This document shows positions 17,931 through 26,410 of a DNA stretch of 64,000 nt, piece by piece (position 1 is the stretch's first letter; every line of letters starts with the position of its first letter). The DNA comes from Altericroceibacterium spongiae. Its GTDB lineage: Bacteria > Pseudomonadota > Alphaproteobacteria > Sphingomonadales > Sphingomonadaceae. Under the pieces are notes generated by a model. It was not told where the DNA came from. It saw only the letters and a list, made by a program, of their open reading frames with translations, and searched no databases. The position numbers and the translations under genes were made by a program. The stretch spans positions 38,703 to 102,702 of the forward strand of contig NZ_RAPF01000008.1 of the NCBI RefSeq assembly GCF_003610805.1, read 5' to 3'.

Positions 17931-19625
17931 ATGAGCGATAAAACGACTCCCGATCCGCTGTCTGTTTCGTCTTCCGATCCGACCGATGACCGTCCTCAGG
18001 ACCCGCAGCGCCGCCTCGTACTTGGCGGGCTCGCTGCTGCACTCGGCAGCGCTTCGATTACGGTAAAGGCGCAAGCTGCGACCGGCGGCAGCCAGCCTTC
18101 ATCGCGCAAAGAGGGGGATGCTGATCGGGCACTCGCTGCTGCGATCGATACAGTGGTGGTTATTTTTGCTGAGAATCGCAGTTTCAACAATCTTTTCGCC
18201 GATTTTCCCGGCCTGGAGCAGCCGCTTTCCAGGGTGCCGCCCGAGCGTATGCAACAACGTGATCGCGATGGCAGTATCTTGCCTCGCCTTCCGAAAATAT
18301 GGGGCGGCCTTGTCCCCAATCCGCAGACCGTGCAGCATCAGACCTATCGCATTGGTGAAGACGATCTTGGGCCCATTGCCAATGGCGCATTCGAGCTGGT
18401 GACAGCAGAGGGCGATCCTTTGCCGCATGGGCTGATTACCCGCGATCTCATCCATGCTTTTTATCATAACCAGATGCAGATCAATGGCGGGGCCAACGAT
18501 CAGTTCGTCGCCTGGGGAGATAGCGGTGGGCTGGTGATGGGCCATTACGGCGATATGCGGGCGAATTTCCGCCTGTGGCAAATCGCGCGTGATTATACTT
18601 TGTGCGACAATTTCTTTATGGGAGCCTTTGGCGGCTCCTATCTCAATCACCAATATCTGATTGCCGCGAGGCCGCCTTACTATCCCGAAGCGGATAAAAG
18701 CCCTGCCGCTGGCCGCATTGCACAGCTTGAAGGCGGCGATCCGAAGGGCACAAGGCTGAAGCTCGATCCCCGGACGCCTGCCAGCGCGCTCGATGGTCCG
18801 GCGCGTTTCGGTACATCGTCGATCAGCCCCGATTTCTATACCGTCAATACGATGTTGCCGCCTTATGCGCCAACCTATCTGCTCGATCCTGACCGGCCGG
18901 GCTATTCGGACTGGAGTGACGAACATACCTGTCCGCCGCAGGAGCATAAAACGATCGGGGATATGCTAAGTGCCAAAGGCATCGACTGGGCATGGTATGC
19001 CGGTGGCTGGACGGCCGCACTGGAGGGGCATGGCACAAGCGGGGATTTCCCCTCGCGCCCCAATTTTCAGCCCCATCATCAGCCGTTCAACTATTATGCT
19101 CGCTTCGCGCCCGGCACCGCGGCGCGTACAAAGCATCTGCGCGACGGCGGAACGGGCGATACAGCACGTACCAACAGTTTCCTGAGGGACGCAGAAGACG
19201 GGACACTGCCTGCTGTGAGCTACTATAAGCCGCAGGGAAATCTGAACATGCATGCCGGCTATTCGGATGTGGATTCCGGCGATCGGCATATCGCTGCCGT
19301 GGTCGATGCTTTGCGGGACAGCCCGCAATGGGAACGGATGCTGATCGTCATTACCTTCGATGAAAATGGCGGATGGTGGGACCATGTCGCGCCACCGAAA
19401 GGCGATCGCTGGGGGCCGGGTACGCGCATTCCGGCGATCATCGTTTCCCCGCATGCCAGACGGGATCATGTCGATCACACGATCTATGACACTGGCTCGA
19501 TCGCTCGCTTTATCACGCGACGTTTCGGACTCGAAAAACTGCCGGGCCTGATCGAGCGGGAGGAAGCGATGAAAGCAGCCGGTGGTTCGCCACCGGGCGA
19601 TCTGACCGCCGCGCTGGATATCTGA
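17931..19625 (+). CDS. Tat-exported phosphoesterase (phospholipase C / acid phosphatase AcpA family)
   Basis: 564 residues from the ATG at 17931 (GAAAGAAAGG upstream). A twin-arginine signal is visible about residues 25-50 (QRRLVLGGLAAALGSAS, then AQAATG), so the folded enzyme is sent to the periplasm. Phosphoesterase-family (PF04185) motifs follow: VVVIFAENRSFNNLFADFPG near the start of the domain and VITFDENGGWWDHVAPP near the end, with DTGSIARFITRRFGLEKL at the C-terminus. These enzymes cleave phosphate esters such as phospholipid head groups; acid phosphatase versus phospholipase C cannot be told apart here. The stop overlaps the start of the epimerase gene by one base. Confidence 0.87.
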   Translation: MSDKTTPDPLSVSSSDPTDDRPQDPQRRLVLGGLAAALGSASITVKAQAATGGSQPSSRKEGDADRALAAAIDTVVVIFAENRSFNNLFADFPGLEQPLSRVPPERMQQRDRDGSILPRLPKIWGGLVPNPQTVQHQTYRIGEDDLGPIANGAFELVTAEGDPLPHGLITRDLIHAFYHNQMQINGGANDQFVAWGDSGGLVMGHYGDMRANFRLWQIARDYTLCDNFFMGAFGGSYLNHQYLIAARPPYYPEADKSPAAGRIAQLEGGDPKGTRLKLDPRTPASALDGPARFGTSSISPDFYTVNTMLPPYAPTYLLDPDRPGYSDWSDEHTCPPQEHKTIGDMLSAKGIDWAWYAGGWTAALEGHGTSGDFPSRPNFQPHHQPFNYYARFAPGTAARTKHLRDGGTGDTARTNSFLRDAEDGTLPAVSYYKPQGNLNMHAGYSDVDSGDRHIAAVVDALRDSPQWERMLIVITFDENGGWWDHVAPPKGDRWGPGTRIPAIIVSPHARRDHVDHTIYDTGSIARFITRRFGLEKLPGLIEREEAMKAAGGSPPGDLTAALDI

Positions 19626-20635
19626 TGCCCACAGCTCTCGTCACCGGCGCCGCTGGCTTTATCGGTTCCTATGTGTGCCGAACATTGCTGGAGGAAGGCT
19701 GGCGTGTCATCGGGCTCGACTGCATGTCCGACTATTATGAGGTGGCCTTGAAGGAGCGGCGCGAAGCGACGCTGCAGGCCTATGACGATTACCGATCCGT
19801 CCATGACAAGGTTGAGACGCCCGGCCTGCTGATGAGGCTTTTCGCAGATGAAAAGCCCGATGTGGTGGTGCATCTCGCTGCGCAGGCAGGGGTACGTTAT
19901 TCGATTGAAAATCCGCGCTCTTATCTCGAAAGCAACATTGTCGGCACATTCGAACTGCTTGAAGCGGCGCGCGCTTATCCGCCGCGTCATATGCTGCTGG
20001 CTTCCACCTCGTCAGCCTATGGTGCGAATGATGAGATGCCCTATCGTGAAACCGACCGGGCGGACCATCAGATGTCCTTTTATGCCGCGACCAAGAAATC
20101 TACTGAGAGCATGGCACATAGCTATGCGCATTTGTTCGATCTGCCGGTCACCATGTTCCGGTTCTTTACCGTCTATGGTCCGTGGGGCCGGCCTGACATG
20201 GCGCTGTTCAAATTCACCAAAGCGATTCTCGAAGATAAGCCGATCGATGTTTACAATCATGGCGATATGAAGCGGGACTTCACCTATGTGGACGATCTGG
20301 TTCACGCGATCAGGTTGTTGATCGATGCGGTGCCGGTGCGTCCCGAAGACGGGGAGGTGCCGGATAATGACAGTCTGTCGCCTGTCGCCCCTTTCCGCGT
20401 GGTCAATATCGGCAATTCGGATGCGGTGCAGCTCACAGATTTCATCGAAGCGATCGAGAAGGCCATCGGCAAAAAGGCGGAACGCAATCTGATGCCGATG
20501 CAGCCGGGCGATGTGCCTGCTACCTGGGCGGATGCGACGCTGCTAAAGAATCTCACCGATTATGCGCCGAAAACATCGGTGCCCGAAGGCGTGGCTAAAT
20601 TCGTCCGCTGGTATCGCCAATATTACGGCGTCTGA
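19625..20635 (+). CDS. NAD-dependent epimerase (UDP-glucuronate 4-epimerase type)
   Basis: 336 residues, start overlapping the previous stop (TGATG). Extended SDR sugar-nucleotide epimerase: GAAGFIG at residues 8-14 for NAD binding, Ser/Thr-rich LASTSSAYG about 125-133, catalytic Tyr153 and Lys157 in SFYAATKKS, and FFTVYGPWGRPDMALFKF, which is typical of UDP-glucuronate 4-epimerases and related CapI proteins. It would provide UDP-galacturonate or a similar precursor for surface polysaccharide. Co-transcription with the phosphoesterase is likely from the overlap, though a functional link is not obvious. A strong terminator follows. Confidence 0.9.
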   Translation: MPTALVTGAAGFIGSYVCRTLLEEGWRVIGLDCMSDYYEVALKERREATLQAYDDYRSVHDKVETPGLLMRLFADEKPDVVVHLAAQAGVRYSIENPRSYLESNIVGTFELLEAARAYPPRHMLLASTSSAYGANDEMPYRETDRADHQMSFYAATKKSTESMAHSYAHLFDLPVTMFRFFTVYGPWGRPDMALFKFTKAILEDKPIDVYNHGDMKRDFTYVDDLVHAIRLLIDAVPVRPEDGEVPDNDSLSPVAPFRVVNIGNSDAVQLTDFIEAIEKAIGKKAERNLMPMQPGDVPATWADATLLKNLTDYAPKTSVPEGVAKFVRWYRQYYGV

Positions 20636-20641
20636 GATGAG

Positions 20642-20668
20642 AAGAGCCCCGATTTGATCGGGGCTCTT
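20642..20668. terminator. Bidirectional terminator
   Basis: Perfect 12-bp stem AAGAGCCCCGAT (20642-20653) / ATCGGGGCTCTT (20657-20668), 3-nt loop, followed by TTT-rich ends on both strands. It separates the epimerase gene (plus) from the symporter gene (minus). Confidence 0.88.
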
Positions 20669-20675
20669 TCCGCGA

Positions 20676-21929
20676 CTACTCCACAGCGTCCGTATAATAG
20701 ACATCCACGTCGATTTCGTCCTCGAGCCGCGCGACCGTAGTCGCGACGGCAAGATCGCCTGTGACGTTGACCACCGTCCGCATCATATCCAGCACACGGT
20801 CGAAGGGGAAAATGAAGCCGACGATCAGAGCGGTCTGTTCATTGGTGACGCCGATCGTGCCAAGCACAACCGTCAGCAGAAACAGCGAGGCGGATGGAAC
20901 CGATGCAGTGCCGACTGACACCAGCGTGGTGGTGAGCGCGATCATGGCATAATCGATCAGATGCAGATCGATGCCGAAAATCTGTGCCGCGAAAATCGTC
21001 ACCGAGGCCACATAAAGCGCTGTGCCATCCATATTGACCGTGGCGCCGAGAGGCAGGATCGAGGATGCGACCGGTCCCTTCACGCCAAGATTATGCTCGG
21101 CGCAGGACAGGCTAACCGGCAAAGTTCCTGAACTGGAAGAGGTCGAATAGGCGACCAGCTGGGCGTCCACGATTCCCTTGAAAAAGGGCACGATCTTCAA
21201 CCGGCCGATCAGGCGTACCAGCGGCCCATGCACCAGCAGGATATGCAGGAAACAGCCGAGATAGACCGTAACGGCAAGCAGGAAAATATTGACGAAAGTA
21301 GAGAAACCGGCGGTTCCCATCACTACGGCGATCAGAGCGAAAACCCCGAACGGGGCGCATTCCATCACGATATGTGTGATCTTGAGCATCACTTCCGCAG
21401 CATCTTCGAACAATGTGCCGAGCGTTTTGGCTCTTTCGCCTGCCATCAATATGCCCGCGCCCACCAGAATGGCGAAGAAGATGATGGCCAGAACGTCGCC
21501 TTGCGCAAAAGCGGCAAAGGGATTGTCCGGCACAATGGAAAGCAGCCTTTCTGTGAGGCTGACTTCGCCTTCGAATCCTTTGGGATCGACCCCGATCAGT
21601 TCCACGCCGATGCCGGGCCGGATCAGCGATGTGACAACGATGCCGATGATGATCGCGAAGAGCGTGGTCATCAGGTAAAGCGCAAAAGCCTTGATCCCGA
21701 TGGAGCCAAGCCGTTTGGGATCGTCCATGGCGACAACGCCCGCTACCAGCGTGACGAAGACCAGCGGCACCACCAGCATTTTGATGAGTCTGATGAAGAG
21801 ATCGCCGATCCACTGGATCGACGTGATCGAATCACCGGCCACTGCGCCGACAACCGCCCCCAGCACCAGCGCAGCCGCAATGCGCTTCCACAAGGTAATG
21901 GCGAACCATTTCTGCATTATGCTCGTCAC
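20676..21929 (-). CDS. Dicarboxylate/amino acid:cation symporter (DAACS family)
   Basis: 417 residues, eight TM segments with two re-entrant loops. Family signatures are present: the serine-rich hairpin STSSSSGTLPVSLSCAEHN and NMDGTALYVASVTIFAAQIFG (the NMDGT substrate-binding motif), with FIRLIKMLVVPLVFVTLVAG near the N-terminus. It imports glutamate, aspartate or C4-dicarboxylates with Na+ or H+; the exact substrate cannot be read from sequence. Monocistronic, between the terminator and the LysR gene, and near other amino-acid genes. The short acidic C-terminus (EDEIDVDVYYTDAVE) is unremarkable. Confidence 0.9.
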   Translation of the reverse strand: MTSIMQKWFAITLWKRIAAALVLGAVVGAVAGDSITSIQWIGDLFIRLIKMLVVPLVFVTLVAGVVAMDDPKRLGSIGIKAFALYLMTTLFAIIIGIVVTSLIRPGIGVELIGVDPKGFEGEVSLTERLLSIVPDNPFAAFAQGDVLAIIFFAILVGAGILMAGERAKTLGTLFEDAAEVMLKITHIVMECAPFGVFALIAVVMGTAGFSTFVNIFLLAVTVYLGCFLHILLVHGPLVRLIGRLKIVPFFKGIVDAQLVAYSTSSSSGTLPVSLSCAEHNLGVKGPVASSILPLGATVNMDGTALYVASVTIFAAQIFGIDLHLIDYAMIALTTTLVSVGTASVPSASLFLLTVVLGTIGVTNEQTALIVGFIFPFDRVLDMMRTVVNVTGDLAVATTVARLEDEIDVDVYYTDAVE

Positions 21930-22053
21930 GATATTCCCCCGGGAATGTCAGCCTGCGGGGCTGCATTCCGTATGATGTGATCATTCCGGCCTTGGGTCAG
22001 GCAAGCCTGCACGCAGGGACAGAACGGATAGTTACGAAAGGCATAGATCATGG

Positions 22054-22992
22054 CTATGCCATCTCCTGACCGGTGAAGCGGGAAGCGGCCAGAGACGGGT
22101 GCAGGGCGCCGCTCTCCTCGTCCAGCACCTTGCGGAATGTGGCGATGAAGCGCCGCACCTGACTGGCAGGGCCGCTATCTTCCAGCATCATACCGGTGAC
22201 CGGAAAGCGGATCGGATTGGCCAGTGAATAGATCTGCACATCCTCGCCGCGAAAAAAACGTGCCGTAAATTCGTCTACCACCGCCACACCGACACCCTCT
22301 TTCACCAAAGCAAGAGCGATATAATAGGTGCGGGCCGTTACCACTTCATGCGGTGCAATGCCGTGGCGGGTAAATTCGGCATCGAGCAGATCGCCCGAGG
22401 GGCCGCTATCGCGCAAACCGATGAAATCGATCCCGTCCAGAGCGGTCACGGGCAGGCTGGTTTCCGATCCGAATCGGCCGCGCGGAGCGACGATCTGCAA
22501 CTCGCCGGTCCCGAATGTGATGGGCGTCAGCCGGGGCAGGGCGGCCCCGCTATACCCTATGGTGAGATCGCATTCGCGTTCGTAAAGCGCGCGGGCCACA
22601 TCCTTTGAATGCAATGTGGTGATCTCGAACGACATGTTCGGTTCGATTTTACGAAAGGCGGCAATGGCGCGCGGGGCAACGGACAGACCCAGCGAAGGGA
22701 GCACGGCAAGCCGCAAATGGCCGCCTTTGCGCGCTGAAATATTGCGTGCCGTGCGGCTTAGCGTTCCCATACGCGAATAGACTTCGGCGGCGTCGGTAAA
22801 CAGTTCATGCGCTGCTTCCGTGGCGACAAGGCGGCCTTTTACGCGCAAAAACAAAGGGTAGCCGAGCTGATCCTCGGCATGGCGCAGCACTTTGCTGACC
22901 GAGGGCTGGGATACATTGAGCGCACGTGCAGCGGCACTGATCGAACCGTGCACATAAACGGCGTGAAAGACTTCAACATGGCGCAGACGCAT
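22054..22992 (-). CDS. LysR-family transcriptional regulator
   Basis: 312 residues. N-terminal winged helix-turn-helix (RHVEVFHAVYVHGSISAAAR, then SQPSVSKVLRHAEDQLGYPLF) and a periplasmic-binding-like effector domain from about residue 90. It is divergent from the TonB receptor/D-aminoacylase/serine hydrolase operon starting at 23240, which it probably controls together with itself; a good LysR-type box (23080-23094) lies between. The downstream neighbour on the same strand is the symporter. The effector is unknown; a D-amino acid or acylated amino acid would fit the context. Confidence 0.9.
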   Translation of the reverse strand: MRLRHVEVFHAVYVHGSISAAARALNVSQPSVSKVLRHAEDQLGYPLFLRVKGRLVATEAAHELFTDAAEVYSRMGTLSRTARNISARKGGHLRLAVLPSLGLSVAPRAIAAFRKIEPNMSFEITTLHSKDVARALYERECDLTIGYSGAALPRLTPITFGTGELQIVAPRGRFGSETSLPVTALDGIDFIGLRDSGPSGDLLDAEFTRHGIAPHEVVTARTYYIALALVKEGVGVAVVDEFTARFFRGEDVQIYSLANPIRFPVTGMMLEDSGPASQVRRFIATFRKVLDEESGALHPSLAASRFTGQEMA

Positions 22993-23079
22993 GGGTTACT
23001 CTAACTATACCACAAAGAAGACGTGTCCAGTGCAACCTGCCTCACTCCGTCAATTTTCACCACTCTGTATCCAGAGGCT

Positions 23080-23094
23080 ATAACGCAAGGTTAT
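23080..23094. promoter_or_regulatory. LysR-type box (ATAAC-N5-GTTAT)
   Basis: ATAAC (23080-23084) and GTTAT (23090-23094) with a 5-bp spacer, which also fits T-N11-A. It lies in the divergent region between the LysR gene and the TonB receptor, 145 bp upstream of the receptor start and 88 bp upstream of the regulator start. Confidence 0.55.
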
Positions 23095-23239
23095 GGATGC
23101 AAGAACAACGGGAAATTGATCGTATGTAACGGATGCCGAATAGTTTCCGTGACAAAATGAGGTCAATGGCGATGGGGGCTATTGACCGGGTGCCGCCGAT
23201 GATGCGGTGGCACTCACAAGAGAGCAAGGGGTTAGCATT

Positions 23240-26236
23240 ATGGTGCATGGCACATGCAGCAAGGGATTCAGGTTCACATTATTTCTTTCGGCCAGCATGG
23301 GTGCGATGGGCGTCGCCCATGCGCAGGAGGCCGTGACCGGGGCCGATGAGGACGGGCAGGACGCCATTGTCGTCATCGGTTCGCAGATCAAGAATTCCGC
23401 CGTGGCGGGGACGCTGCCTGTGTCGGTTGTGGGGCAGGACGATATCGATGCGATTGCACCCAGTTCGGTCGCCGATCTGATGCAGGCCCTGCCAGCCAAT
23501 GGCACGATGAATTTCAATGGTACCGATACGGTGGGCGGCGGGGTTCACTCGGCGCGCGGTGACGTGGCTTCGGTCAATCTGCGTTCCATTGGATCGGGCA
23601 ATACGCTGGTTTTACTGAATGGCCGCCGTCTGGTGCAGCATCCCGGTTTCCAGACCGAGGATTCGGTGCCGGTCACCACGGTCAATATGAATGCTGTCCC
23701 GATTACGGGAATCGAGCGGGTAGAAGTGCTGCATGACGGTGCCGCCGCTCTTTACGGGTCCGACGCGGTCGCAGGTGTCGTGAATACGGTTCTGGACGAT
23801 AAATATGAAGGCATGGAGCTGGGCGGTGAATTCGGTTTCGCCGAAAATACCAGCAAAGAGCGCTATCGTCTCAATTTTCAGGGTGGCTGGGGCTTCAATG
23901 AAGGCCGCAGCCATGTGACGCTGGCTCTGTCTTATTATAAGGCGACCATGCTGGAAGCCACAGAGCTTCCCTATGCTGCCAATGCGGATCGGCGCCCTCT
24001 CGTAGAAGATACCGAGTTTGCCGGCGATACGAGTTTCGACAATCGGTCGATCAGCACGCCCTGGGCGCAGCTGGTCGCTTCGCAGGCAGTGGACGGTCTG
24101 ACCAGTTCGGGCGGCGCATTCCACTTTCAACCGGTCGGCATGTCGGGTTGTACCAGCGGCAATCTGGGTAACGATAGCTGTATTGCCAGCGGCACGGTGC
24201 AGCGGGATCTGCGGTATAATGTGAATCAGTCGCGTACCATGTCGCCCGGTGTCGAGCGCGGCAATGCCTTTGCCACTTTCACCCATGATTTGGGCGGGGC
24301 GGAATTCTATGCCGAAGGCGGCTATTATCGCGCCCGGACCAAGGAACACCGCGCCGAAAGTTCCAAACTGACCTCGGCCAATTTCACCGTCTCCAGAGAC
24401 GCATACTGGAATCCCTTCGGCGCGGTGGGCAATCCCAACCGTATTTCCGGATTCGATATTCCTGCGGAAGGTCTCGATCTCACTCTGGAACGCTATCGTG
24501 TGATCGATGCCGGTTTCCGCGACATTCAGGTGGATAATGAAAGCTTCCGGATGCTCGGTGGTTTCCGCGGAGATCTGGGGGACTGGAGCTGGGATACGGC
24601 AGCGCTGTATTCCGAGGCGACGACCAAGGACATCACTTTCGATCGGGTGAGCAATTCGCTCTTTTCTCAGGCGATCAATCGCACCGATGACAGTGCTTAT
24701 AACATCTTCAATGGCGGCGATCCTGACAGCCCCAACTGGGGCGATGCGACGCCCAATCCGCAAAGCGCGATCGATTCCTTCCTTGTCGATGTGAAACGTA
24801 AGGACAAAACATCGCTGGCTCTGGCCGATTTCAAAGTGTCCAATGGCACTTTGCTGGCTTTGCCGGGCGGCGATCTGGGTGTTGCGGCCGGTGTCGAATG
24901 GCGTCGCACATCCTATTCGGACGATTATGATGACCGGCTCGACGGTACAATCAACTTCATCGATTCGGTCACCGGCGAACTGGGCAATGTGTCCGATGTC
25001 ATGGGATCCAGCTCTCAGCCCGATTCCAGCGGCAGCCGCAATGTCCTGTCAGCCTTTGCCGAACTGGCCGTGCCGATCGTCAGCCCCGATATGAATGTGC
25101 CGCTGATGCAGAGCCTCAATCTGCAGGTGGCCGGGCGTTTCGAACATTATTCGGATGTCGGCGATGTGTTCAAACCCAAATTCGCGGCTAGCTGGGAAGT
25201 GGTCGATGCCCTGAAATTGCGTGCTTCTTATGCGGAAGGCTTCCGCGCCCCCAATCTCGAACAGCTTCACAATCCACTATCAACCCGCGTATCGACCGTG
25301 ATCGACTATTATCGCTGTCAGGCAGCGGTGAATAAGGGCGATATTCCGACGCTGGCGGGCTGTTCGGGCAATGACAGTGTGGAAGAGCTGCGTTACGGCA
25401 ATAGTGAGCTGAAGCCGGAAACCAACACCTCCTACAGCTTCGGGGCCGTGTTCACACCGCTGCGCAATCTCACTTTCACGGCCGATTACTGGCATATCGA
25501 ACAGCGCAATCTGGTCGGTCTGTTCGGTGCAGAAAACCATGCCGCGCTCGATTATGCGATGCTGGCTTCGGGTGAAGGCCCCAATCCTAATATCATTCGT
25601 GCCGATGTGACGGCCGACGATATCGCCTATTATGCCGGTAGCGGGCTCGATCCGCTGGGCGGCATCGTGCAGGTGACCGATCTGTTTACCAATCTCGACA
25701 GCCGGGTGACCGAAGGGCTCGATCTTGGCCTGTATTATGCGCTGCCCGATACGGGAATCGGACGGTTCGATTTCAAGCTGAACGGCTCCTATCTCATCAA
25801 GGCCAATCAGGGCCTGTCCGCGCAGGCTGAACAGATCGTCGATGTGCTGGGCGATGCGGTCAATCTCGAAGCCGTGGGCGATCTGATGGAGCTCAATGGC
25901 CGCCCTGAATGGCAGGCTTCGGGCACAGTGACATGGCGCAGCGGTAATGGCTGGGGCGCTGGCCTGTTCGGGCGCTATGTCGGGAAATATTACGACACCA
26001 GCGTCACGCAGAACGAGACCGGCGCTTTCTGGCCGGTCGATGACTGGTTCACTATGAATGCCTATGTCCAGTATCAGTTGCAGGATGGTGCACTGGAAGG
26101 TTCACGCGTGCGCCTCGGTGTGCGTAATTTGCTGGACAGCGATCCGCCGCTCGTCGATGCAACCTATGGCTATGATGCCAGCATGCACAGTGCGGAAGGG
26201 CGCTTCTTCTACGCGTCGCTTCTCGCGAAGTTCTGA
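23240..26236 (+). CDS. TonB-dependent outer-membrane receptor
   Basis: 998 residues from the ATG at 23240 (AAGGGG, spacing 8); an earlier GTG at 23207 is less likely. Signal peptide ends GVAHAQ, plug domain with IVVIGSQIKNSAVAG, VNLRSIGSGNTLVLLNGRRL and GAAALYGSDAVAGVVNTVL, then a large barrel ending FFYASLLAKF. Same broad class as the receptor at 14775. First gene of an operon with a lipoprotein D-aminoacylase and an S12 hydrolase, so its ligand is probably an acylated D-amino acid or a D-residue-containing peptide (inference). Confidence 0.92.
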   Translation: MVHGTCSKGFRFTLFLSASMGAMGVAHAQEAVTGADEDGQDAIVVIGSQIKNSAVAGTLPVSVVGQDDIDAIAPSSVADLMQALPANGTMNFNGTDTVGGGVHSARGDVASVNLRSIGSGNTLVLLNGRRLVQHPGFQTEDSVPVTTVNMNAVPITGIERVEVLHDGAAALYGSDAVAGVVNTVLDDKYEGMELGGEFGFAENTSKERYRLNFQGGWGFNEGRSHVTLALSYYKATMLEATELPYAANADRRPLVEDTEFAGDTSFDNRSISTPWAQLVASQAVDGLTSSGGAFHFQPVGMSGCTSGNLGNDSCIASGTVQRDLRYNVNQSRTMSPGVERGNAFATFTHDLGGAEFYAEGGYYRARTKEHRAESSKLTSANFTVSRDAYWNPFGAVGNPNRISGFDIPAEGLDLTLERYRVIDAGFRDIQVDNESFRMLGGFRGDLGDWSWDTAALYSEATTKDITFDRVSNSLFSQAINRTDDSAYNIFNGGDPDSPNWGDATPNPQSAIDSFLVDVKRKDKTSLALADFKVSNGTLLALPGGDLGVAAGVEWRRTSYSDDYDDRLDGTINFIDSVTGELGNVSDVMGSSSQPDSSGSRNVLSAFAELAVPIVSPDMNVPLMQSLNLQVAGRFEHYSDVGDVFKPKFAASWEVVDALKLRASYAEGFRAPNLEQLHNPLSTRVSTVIDYYRCQAAVNKGDIPTLAGCSGNDSVEELRYGNSELKPETNTSYSFGAVFTPLRNLTFTADYWHIEQRNLVGLFGAENHAALDYAMLASGEGPNPNIIRADVTADDIAYYAGSGLDPLGGIVQVTDLFTNLDSRVTEGLDLGLYYALPDTGIGRFDFKLNGSYLIKANQGLSAQAEQIVDVLGDAVNLEAVGDLMELNGRPEWQASGTVTWRSGNGWGAGLFGRYVGKYYDTSVTQNETGAFWPVDDWFTMNAYVQYQLQDGALEGSRVRLGVRNLLDSDPPLVDATYGYDASMHSAEGRFFYASLLAKF

Positions 26237-26410
26237 TGCAATCGTGCCCGGAAGGATGCCGCTCCCCTCATTGGCATCTCTTCCGGGCCAACCCATTCGG
26301 GTCTGGCATGCTGTCGCGTCTCTTTGCATGCCGGTCCGGTCCCAGGGGCCGCATCGTTGCCCGGCGGTGCGGCCTTTCCCTTTTGTCGATTATTGAGGAA
26401 CCGCGCCGCC

